From: DATFLK01 sp035267815 | Lineage (GTDB): Bacteria; Pseudomonadota; Zetaproteobacteria; Mariprofundales; Mariprofundaceae | DNA: 26,990 nt | Direction of reading: 5' to 3' | Assembly (NCBI GenBank): GCA_035267815.1 | Contig: DATFLK010000028.1 | Span: 1 to 26,990 of the forward strand | Part shown: positions 17,044-22,805 of the stretch, in pieces | Position numbering within the stretch: the first letter of the stretch is position 1 | How the letters are laid out: each line of letters opens with the position of its first letter | Program-made: the position numbers and the translations under genes | The notes under the pieces: model-generated | What the model saw: the letters and a program-made list of their open reading frames with translations, nothing else | Databases searched by the model: none | What the model was told of the DNA's origin: nothing

Positions 17044-18396
17044 ATGTTCGACATGAATTACATCCATAACTCCGAAGGGTTCCGCTGTCGCCGTATCGAC
17101 TGGCCTGCCGGTTCACCCGCCGCGCATGACTGCTTTGCTGCGATGCCGGAGCACTTCTCGGCCCTCCTGGAGGATTCTGGAGGAGGTGGCAGACAGTATC
17201 TCTGTTCACGCAGTGGCTTCCGTCTCCATCTTCCGCCGGAAGGTGCATCGCCGGATGCCGCAGAGGATTTCTTCTCGTCATGGCAAAGACATCTGGCTGA
17301 CGGCGTTCAACATGAGTCGCCGGGAATCCGCTGTCTCATCTATGCCTCGTATGAGGCCGGTAGACTGCTTGAGGTGTTGCCACGACCAAAGAGTACGCCG
17401 CCCGTCGCCTTGCTGTGGCTGCTGTTTCCCGACTGGAGCATCTGTTTTGATACCGATACAGAATCTGTCTACCTCTGTTCGAACGGAAAAAACGAGGGGC
17501 TCGACGAACTGGAGGCTATGCTGCGATCATCGGTCTCCCGGAGCAGGAAGGTTCCCGGCGTCGTGATTGGCGAGATCCATCAGGGCGATCCTGCTGCCTA
17601 TATGCAGGCGGTGGAACGGACAAAGGCGTACATTGCCGCCGGAGATATCTTTCAGGCGAATATCGCCCGTTTCTGGCAGGCCGCACTGCCAGATGAGCAG
17701 GGCGCGGCCCTCTATGGTCGTCTGCGGACTGTCAATCCGGCACCGTTTTCCGCCTTTCTTCGTGTGGAGACGGAAGCTGAGAGCATGCAGCTTATTTCCG
17801 CTTCGCCGGAACGACTCTTCCGGTTGCACCCGGACGGATGGGCGGATACCCGGCCGATTGCCGGTACGCGCAGGCGCGCATCAGGTGAGAAGGATGGTGC
17901 GCTGGGCGATGAGCTGCTGTTGTCCGAAAAGGAGCGGGCCGAGCATATCATGCTGCTGGATCTGGAGCGAAACGATCTGGGGCGTGTCTGTCGACCCGGC
18001 AGCGTGGAGGTGAACGAGTGCATGGTAATCGAGCGCTACAGCACGGTGCAGCATATCGTCTCCAATGTCCGGGGCGAGCTGGCCGAGGGAAGGGATGCGG
18101 TTGATCTGTTCCAGGCCATGTTTCCCGGCGGTACCATCACCGGTTGTCCGAAGGTGCGCTGCATGGAGGTCATTCACGAGATGGGGGATCGGGCTCGTGG
18201 TCCCTATACCGGCGGTATCGGTTATGTCGGTTGGGACGGCAGTGCCGATATGAACATCCTGATCCGCACCTTTTGGTTGTACCGTAACCGACTGCACTGG
18301 GCGGCGGGCGCAGGGATCGTAGCCGACTCCTCGCCGGTGTTTGAGTTGGAGGAGGCAGGATACAAGGCCGAGGGGCTGCTGCGGGCGATTCGTTAG
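17044..18396 (+). CDS. pabB: Aminodeoxychorismate/anthranilate synthase component I (PabB-like)
   Basis: This 450-residue chorismate-utilising enzyme has the C-terminal chorismate-binding domain complete: QANIARFW, SASPERLFRL, PIAGTRRR, LLLSEKERAEHIMLLDLERNDLGR, FPGGTITGCPK and GGIGYVGWDG. The PabB assignment rests on overall style and the short N-terminal region. Classical PabB has Lys in the 'PIKGT' loop, while this one has Ala (PIAGT), as in TrpE and many other PabB homologues, so anthranilate synthase is not excluded. No amidotransferase gene is adjacent. ATG 17044 (MFDMNYIHN) is preferred; ATG 16993 and 17053 are possible. Its stop meets the convergent permease gene 1 bp away. Confidence 0.82.
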   Translation: MFDMNYIHNSEGFRCRRIDWPAGSPAAHDCFAAMPEHFSALLEDSGGGGRQYLCSRSGFRLHLPPEGASPDAAEDFFSSWQRHLADGVQHESPGIRCLIYASYEAGRLLEVLPRPKSTPPVALLWLLFPDWSICFDTDTESVYLCSNGKNEGLDELEAMLRSSVSRSRKVPGVVIGEIHQGDPAAYMQAVERTKAYIAAGDIFQANIARFWQAALPDEQGAALYGRLRTVNPAPFSAFLRVETEAESMQLISASPERLFRLHPDGWADTRPIAGTRRRASGEKDGALGDELLLSEKERAEHIMLLDLERNDLGRVCRPGSVEVNECMVIERYSTVQHIVSNVRGELAEGRDAVDLFQAMFPGGTITGCPKVRCMEVIHEMGDRARGPYTGGIGYVGWDGSADMNILIRTFWLYRNRLHWAAGAGIVADSSPVFELEEAGYKAEGLLRAIR

Positions 18397-18397
18397 C

Positions 18398-19720
18398 CTA
18401 TTCGGAGATACCGTTCATGCGCATCGGTCGGCCGCTCAGGCGCGGATAGATCAGTTCAAAGCAAAGCGATGCGAGGAAGGCTCCGGCGAATATCCAGATG
18501 GCACGCGGTTGATCCGTATAGGTCCGCAACAGCAGTACGGTCAGTGAAGCAAGACAAGCGAAGCAGGCAAGGGCCGGAATCCACCATTTTGCACCGATCT
18601 CACGTGCCAGCCATGTGGCTGCTGCGTTGGTGACGGCGAAGATCAGCAGAAAGCCGGCGCTAGCAATAATGGCAATGGCGGTCAGGTCGATGAGGTTGGC
18701 GATTAGCAGCGACAGGATGGCGACCGCCAGCACGCCGGCGACAGGTTTGTTCCATACCTTGCGGTCTAGCAGGTCCGGCAGCTCACCGTCCATGGCCAGC
18801 ACGTATCCAAGGCGGGCATTGCCGTAGATGGTCGCATTGATGGCCGAGAGCGTGGCCAGTAGGGCGGCAATGGCGACCAGCGTGAACCCGGCGTCTCCCA
18901 GTGCGGGCTTGGCCGCCTCCGCCAACACGAAATCCTTGACCTGCGGTACCAGTGATTCCGGCACGGTGCCGACGACGACATAGGCCACAAGAGCATAGAG
19001 CAGGACGACCAAGATGACGGAGCCGTAGAAGGCTAGCGGCAGTGTACGCTCCGGATTGCGGACATCTTGGGCGGCATTGGCGATCAGTTCGAAGCCTTCG
19101 TAGGCGACGAAGATGATCATCCCGGCTACGACGATACCGAGTGTATCGGTATGGGGTACATCGCCCGAGGAGGGGAGATGGATAAAGAAGAAGCCGGAGA
19201 CAATGACCACCGACAGGATTAATAGTTTGGCGGCGACGATCACCGTTTCTGATTTTCCGACGAAATCGGCATTGAAAAGGTTAATGGCAGCCGGAACGAC
19301 AATGGCAGCGCTGATCAGGGTGTGTCTGAGCCAGGGGATATCGCCATCGCTGAAAAAGGTCAGGGCATAGGAACCGAAGGCGACGGCATAGAGCGAGATG
19401 GTGACCAGATAGCTTAGCCACAGGACGAGATTAACGGCCCCGGTGGCGAGATCGATGCCGAAGGCCTTATCGATAAAGTAGACCGTGCCACCCTGATTCT
19501 GGAAATGGACGGAAAGTTTGGCATAGGAGTAGGAGGTAAGTAGCGCCACGCTGCCGGCAATGAGAAACGCGATCGGGGTGGCCGTATGGGCCAGCGATAC
19601 CGCCTCGCCGAGTACAGCGAAGATGCCGCCACCGATCATACCGCCGATGCCGATGGAGAGGGCGCCGGGCAGTCCGATACCGCGGGATGATTTGTCCCGG
19701 CCGGCGGAATCGCTGTTCAT
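18398..19720 (-). CDS. APC-family amino-acid permease
   Basis: The 440-residue, very hydrophobic protein has about 12 membrane segments. Near the N-terminus LSIGIGGMIGGGIFAVLGEAV is the unwound helix-1 substrate motif of the amino acid-polyamine-organocation family, and helix 6 shows IIFVAYEGFELIANAAQDVRNPERTLP, also a family hallmark. The transported amino acid cannot be read. It is convergent with pabB and divergent from the acyltransferase gene. Confidence 0.9.
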   Translation of the reverse strand: MNSDSAGRDKSSRGIGLPGALSIGIGGMIGGGIFAVLGEAVSLAHTATPIAFLIAGSVALLTSYSYAKLSVHFQNQGGTVYFIDKAFGIDLATGAVNLVLWLSYLVTISLYAVAFGSYALTFFSDGDIPWLRHTLISAAIVVPAAINLFNADFVGKSETVIVAAKLLILSVVIVSGFFFIHLPSSGDVPHTDTLGIVVAGMIIFVAYEGFELIANAAQDVRNPERTLPLAFYGSVILVVLLYALVAYVVVGTVPESLVPQVKDFVLAEAAKPALGDAGFTLVAIAALLATLSAINATIYGNARLGYVLAMDGELPDLLDRKVWNKPVAGVLAVAILSLLIANLIDLTAIAIIASAGFLLIFAVTNAAATWLAREIGAKWWIPALACFACLASLTVLLLRTYTDQPRAIWIFAGAFLASLCFELIYPRLSGRPMRMNGISE

Positions 19721-19807
19721 GGGCTGCCTTGTGGATCGTTCATGGTGTGCAGTCTACACTGATCGGCTTGATTCGGGAGGAGAGAAGCGAAAGGTGACTC
19801 AGAGGAG

Positions 19808-20431
19808 ATGATCAGACACGCGGCACAAACCGGCATGACGCGCCTTCTGATGGCGCTGAATCGCCATTACTGTCGTTTGTGGCAGAGACTTCCGGAAAAT
19901 GTACGGATGCTACCTGACGGCCCTGTGATTCTGGTGGGCAATCACCGTGCCGGGGTCGATCCGTTACTCGTCCAGGCTGCTGTCAATCGCCCGCTTTCGT
20001 TCCTGATGTCGAGGGAGTATTACCGCAACATGTGGTACGCCCGCTGGCTGTTCGGACTGGCCGGTGTCATCCCGGTGACCCCGGGCGGATCCAATCGTCA
20101 TGCACTGTCGACTGCCATTGAAGCCGTACGTGCCGGATCGGCCCTCTGCATCTTCCCGGAGGGGGGAGCCAATCCGCCGATCCCGATGCGAAAGCTCTAC
20201 CCGGGTGCCATTGTCATGGCTGCGGAAACCGGTGCACCGATTATTCCGTTCCGCGTTACGGGTGTTTGGCCCTTCGATCACCAGCGCCTATGGCCGCCCT
20301 TCCTGAAGCGGGGAAGGGCGAAGGTGATCTTCGGAAAGATTCTCCATGTTCCTGAAAAAAGATTGAATAAAGAGGAGATACGCAATCTTACGAAAGTAAT
20401 GCGCGAGGCGATTCTATCGGCTGAACGATAA
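19808..20431 (+). CDS. plsC: 1-acyl-sn-glycerol-3-phosphate acyltransferase-like (PlsC family)
   Basis: This 207-residue acyltransferase has the catalytic HX4D motif (His46-Asp51 in VGNHRAGVDPLL) and the substrate-binding FPEGGANPP in the FPEG position, both diagnostic for the PlsC/LPLAT family that acylates lysophosphatidic acid or related lipids. AGAGGAG precedes its ATG. It is short and lacks an obvious membrane helix, so other LPLAT roles are possible. It is the last ordinary chromosomal gene before the accessory block. Confidence 0.86.
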   Translation: MIRHAAQTGMTRLLMALNRHYCRLWQRLPENVRMLPDGPVILVGNHRAGVDPLLVQAAVNRPLSFLMSREYYRNMWYARWLFGLAGVIPVTPGGSNRHALSTAIEAVRAGSALCIFPEGGANPPIPMRKLYPGAIVMAAETGAPIIPFRVTGVWPFDHQRLWPPFLKRGRAKVIFGKILHVPEKRLNKEEIRNLTKVMREAILSAER

Positions 20432-20456
20432 ACCTTTGCATGCTGCCTTGATTTAT

Positions 20457-20693
20457 TGGCTATTTGCATTTTGAGGTTGGATCGTCGTCATTGTGATGAC
20501 TCACCATCCCCGCCCCCGGAGGGGTCTACCTCGGCATCGAGGAAGCGTTTGAAGTAGGGATTACCCCGTAGCGCCTCGATCCGTTCGGCGGAGCCAGCCA
20601 AGACTCCGTTGATGTGCTGAACGAACTCGGATGCGAGCTTGTTCAGCACGATGCGCCGATGGGTGTGATGCAACCTCAAAATGCAAATAGCCA
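20457..20693. repeat. 23-bp perfect inverted repeat pair enclosing a 191-bp segment
   Basis: Positions 20457-20479 (starting TGGCTATTTGC) are the exact reverse complement of 20671-20693 (ending GCAAATAGCCA). The left copy lies 25 bp after the plsC stop. No target-site duplication is visible at the edges. It could be a miniature element, a rearrangement scar or a long hairpin. Confidence 0.8.
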
Positions 20694-20694
20694 C
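20488..20694 (-). CDS. Small unrecognised ORF inside the inverted repeat
   Basis: A 68-codon ORF with GTG start, containing HHTHRRIVLNKLASEFVQHI and ALRGNPYFKRFLDAE, with a low-complexity end SGGGDGESSQ. Amino-acid use looks protein-like (amphipathic helix, codons similar to the neighbours), so it may be the C-terminal remnant of a larger gene, its 5' end replaced by the inverted repeat, in which the GTG lies. I do not recognise a family. The gap 20695-20895 beyond it holds only the terminator at 20825-20856. Confidence 0.35.
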   Translation of the reverse strand: MAICILRLHHTHRRIVLNKLASEFVQHINGVLAGSAERIEALRGNPYFKRFLDAEVDPSGGGDGESSQ

Positions 20695-20824
20695 AACTCC
20701 TTACGTGATTTGCGACCAACCCTATCTTCTGATTTTGGCTACCAAGTCCTGAATAAGGGGGGTATTTCGCGTTTATTCGACTCGCACATGTGAACAGGTT
20801 GATGTTTTGTGATAGGCGTCACAG

Positions 20825-20856
20825 AAAAAAACGGCGGAGACACAATGCTCCGCCGT
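20825..20856 (-). terminator. Intrinsic terminator of the toxin-antitoxin operon
   Basis: On the minus strand ACGGCGGAG (20856-20848) pairs with CTCCGCCGT (20839-20831) around an 8-base loop, followed by a run of T (20831-20825). It lies 40 bp after the antitoxin stop. Confidence 0.85.
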
Positions 20857-20895
20857 CTCAATCACCCCATGGGGTATAAAGCCTACTTGCCGGAA

Positions 20896-21267
20896 CTACG
20901 CGCCCGACCCCAGCCCGAACTCCACCTTAAAATTCGTCGCATTCACTCGCGGCACCACGCGATTGCAATCCTTTTCGAGACTGACAACCCCGTACCTCTC
21001 AAGCGTTCTGAGGGTGCGTGAAAGGTTCGGCTTCTTCCTGCCGGTTAGTGCCTCCAGCTCACCAAGCGAATGGGGGGATTTCTCGATAATGACCTTCAAC
21101 AGCTCCTGATTCTCGGCACCAAGCACCTGAGCCATCGAACCCAGAGACTCAAACCACACCTTCGGCTCACCCTTCTTGGGCTTGTAATCGCCTTTGGCGA
21201 TGGCAATCGTCCTTTTAATATAGTCCGGCTTGGACATGATCCCAACCTTGATTGTTTTCCGCATCAT
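20896..21267 (-). CDS. tumA: HVO_A0114-type HTH antitoxin (TumA-like)
   Basis: This 123-residue protein has a conserved start RKTIKVGIMSKPDYIKRTIA, then a winged-helix region HSLGELEALTGRKKPNLSRT followed by LERYGVVSLEK. That combination is the HVO_A0114-family DNA-binding protein seen as antitoxin partner of DUF6516/TumE toxins. It is encoded second in the pair and its ATG overlaps the toxin stop by 4 bp, which couples translation. By family knowledge it would neutralise the toxin and repress the operon. A GGAGA ribosome site precedes the start; ATG at the next codon is an equal alternative. Confidence 0.78.
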   Translation of the reverse strand: MMRKTIKVGIMSKPDYIKRTIAIAKGDYKPKKGEPKVWFESLGSMAQVLGAENQELLKVIIEKSPHSLGELEALTGRKKPNLSRTLRTLERYGVVSLEKDCNRVVPRVNATNFKVEFGLGSGA

Positions 21268-21614
21268 CTCTTCTCTCCTGCGATCAACTTTTCAACCTGC
21301 TCCCAGAAGTATTCCATCAACCTTCCAGCAGACTCGAACTCATACGGCGACACCTTCTCGCGCATATGCTGGTGATCCCATGTTACTTTTCTGGCCCCGT
21401 ATTTTTTCCTTTGCGGCTTGAACGCATGCGCATTGTCGATGCCAAAAATCCGCCTATTCGATGCATCATGTAAGGTGAGAGCGTACTTAATCCCGTGAGG
21501 GATACTTTCACTCTGATCCACCAACCTTACCTCGAACTTTGTCCAATACCCGTTATCCATGGGGAATACCTCCCCATCCAGACTGAGCAACACATCCAGC
21601 TCATTATTATCCAT
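21264..21614 (-). CDS. tumE: TumE-family (DUF6516) toxin
   Basis: The 116-residue protein matches the DUF6516/TumE family from start to end: LDVLLSLDGEVFPMDNGYWT, KFEVRLVDQSESIPHGIKY, SLTLHD-like ALTLHDASN, then FGIDNAHAFKPQRKKYGARK, and VTWDHQHMREKVSPYEFESA. The reversed order, toxin before antitoxin, is usual in this family. Its mode of action is not something the sequence shows. AAAGGTGG is the ribosome site, and a palindrome lies immediately upstream. The gene appears intact. Such modules stabilise plasmids and integrated elements, which fits this block. Confidence 0.8.
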   Translation of the reverse strand: MDNNELDVLLSLDGEVFPMDNGYWTKFEVRLVDQSESIPHGIKYALTLHDASNRRIFGIDNAHAFKPQRKKYGARKVTWDHQHMREKVSPYEFESAGRLMEYFWEQVEKLIAGEKR

Positions 21615-21626
21615 GATCCACCTTTG

Positions 21627-21643
21627 TTATCATCCAATGATAA
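21627..21643 (-). promoter_or_regulatory. Palindromic operator candidate for the toxin-antitoxin operon
   Basis: TTATCAT-CCA-ATGATAA is a perfect 7-bp inverted repeat directly upstream of the toxin ribosome site. On the minus strand TTGCGG and TATCAT, 17 bp apart, form a candidate promoter whose -10 box lies in the palindrome, as expected for autoregulation by the HTH antitoxin. Confidence 0.55.
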
Positions 21644-21700
21644 TATCCATGTGCGATTTCCGCAACCCACGAGCCCCATATTCGCCGTCCACCAACGCAA

Positions 21701-21722
21701 AGAGCCCCGTTCCCGGGGCTCT
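21701..21722 (-). terminator. Terminator-like hairpin after the lipoprotein 3' fragment
   Basis: AGAGCCCCG (21701-21709) pairs with CGGGGCTCT (21714-21722). On the minus strand it is followed only by TTTGCGTT, a weak T run, and it lies 30 bp after the lipoprotein stop. Confidence 0.6.
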
Positions 21723-21752
21723 CACACACGCGATGAGGAGCGTTAATTGCCT

Positions 21753-22565
21753 CTAGTTGGCCTGCTTCGCCACCTCATGCGAAGGGTGTGCCGGCTTAAC
21801 AAAACGCAGCACCTTTCCGTTATGGAAGATTCCCGGAGTGCCTTTATAGGCTTCGCGGGAGTATGAGAAGAACTGCCCCGGAAGCTCTTTATACACTGCA
21901 TTCCTCAATGTCCTCCAGTTCTCCCCCAGTACAAGTTCCGGATGCTTCCTTTCTTTCCTGTCTACAGAAATCATTAACAAGCCATTGATTCTGACATGCC
22001 CAAGCCAACCCGACCCGGAGCTGGCATCAGTGACGAAATACGGCATGGACATGACCTTTATTGGCTTCCCTATGTTATCTGGAATCCCCCAAAGACACGG
22101 AATGTCTTCACTGCACCCTTTCCCAAACATGTGGGCCACATATGCCCCGAGCTTGTTTTTATTGAAAGGCCCAAGCGTAAATCCCTTTTTACGCAGGACT
22201 CGTGCGGACGTGTCTTCTGCGATCTTCACCATATAGGCGTTAGCCTCTTCCGCCGTCTTCTTGGAAGAGATGAATGCATACGTATTGTCATAAGATGCAG
22301 GCGGGTGTTGTCCGGCGCTCATAAGGCCCGAAAGGATGAAGCTGGCTATCCCGACGCCTGTTGTAGCGCCACCGATATACCCCGTGGAATGCACTGCGGT
22401 AAAAGCCGCTGTGCCGACGCCGGCTTTTATGGCTGCGCCATGCCCCTCCCTGTCCATGGGGGCTGCATCATGAAGAGGGCCGTTCTGCGGATCGGTCAGG
22501 CCGACAGCGATAGCCACGTTCATGGCTTCGCTTTTACTATTGTCCTGCCATTGGAGGAATGGCAA
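21753..22565 (-). pseudogene. Lipoprotein gene of conjugative element, 3' fragment
   Basis: This open frame encodes the C-terminal 263 residues of a protein whose 5' end lies 3.6 kb away at 26269. The first seven residues (MPFLQWQ) come from the inserted DNA and are not native. From DNSKSEAMNVAIAVG to DREGHGAAI it is identical to the other fragment because of the 121-bp duplication. Beyond that come a Gly/Ala-rich hydrophobic stretch (VGIASFILSGLM) and a C-terminal domain with GKGCSEDIPCLWGIPDNIG and LPGQFFSYSREAYKGTPG. I do not recognise a named family. Here it would lack its signal peptide and lipid anchor. The C-terminal reading frame itself is undamaged. Confidence 0.75.
22426..22546. repeat. 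121-bp direct repeat, left copy
   Basis: Identical base for base to 26061-26181. It is coding sequence of the split lipoprotein gene (minus strand) and marks the left edge of the 3.5-kb insert; identity ends at TGTCCT (22546). Confidence 0.95.
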
Positions 22566-22726
22566 TGTTTGCCGGCATGAGAGGAATGGGAAGAGCTTTA
22601 TCGGGTGGCAGACCTCCCGGTGGTGAACCTTCTGGTGGCGGATCTTCCGGTGGCGGATCTTCCGGTGGCGGATCTTCCGGTGGCAGGTTCTCGCATGAAG
22701 ATGTGAACAAGGGGACGGATGACTAA
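22547..22726 (+). pseudogene. C-terminal tail of an unknown Gly/Ser-repeat protein
   Basis: Immediately after the left repeat a plus-strand frame reads AIGGMAMFAGMRGMGRALSG, then GEPSGGGSSGGG repeats, then GRFSHEDVNKGTDD and a TAA at 22724. The hydrophobic Gly/Met-rich opening looks like the end of a membrane segment, so this may be the tail of a larger membrane protein cut at the junction. Alternatively ATG 22565, six bases after GGAGGA, could start an intact 53-residue peptide. The family is not recognisable. It precedes the AAA+ gene on the same strand. Confidence 0.45.
22634..22678 (+). repeat. Three perfect 15-bp tandem repeats
   Basis: GGTGGCGGATCTTCC occurs three times in a row and is followed by a partial fourth unit (GGTGGC) and preceded by a degenerate one. 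In frame it encodes Gly-Gly-Gly-Ser-Ser, a flexible linker within the small ORF. Confidence 0.95.
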
Positions 22727-22730
22727 TTCC

Positions 22731-22787
22731 GCAACATTACCTTTTTGCGCCGGATTCTTGTGGGCATTAAACTTGGGATAATGTTGC
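22731..22787. promoter_or_regulatory. 9-bp inverted repeat upstream of the AAA+ gene
   Basis: GCAACATTA (22731-22739) is the reverse complement of TAATGTTGC (22779-22787), 39 bp apart. The right arm lies 18 bp before the AAA+ start codon and next to GATAAT, a possible -10 box. It could be an operator or a long-loop hairpin; function is speculative. Confidence 0.35.
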
Positions 22788-22805
22788 ACCCAGAGGAGCC
22801 CACTT

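Noticed and set aside
22634..22684. Possible CRISPR-like short repeats
   Set aside because: The units are directly tandem with no spacers and are in frame as Gly/Ser codons.
22598..22789. Minus-strand ORF with repeated TGRSA units
   Set aside because: Reverse reading of the 15-bp Gly/Ser-coding repeats; the plus frame gives a sensible linker and stop, and this one has no ribosome site.
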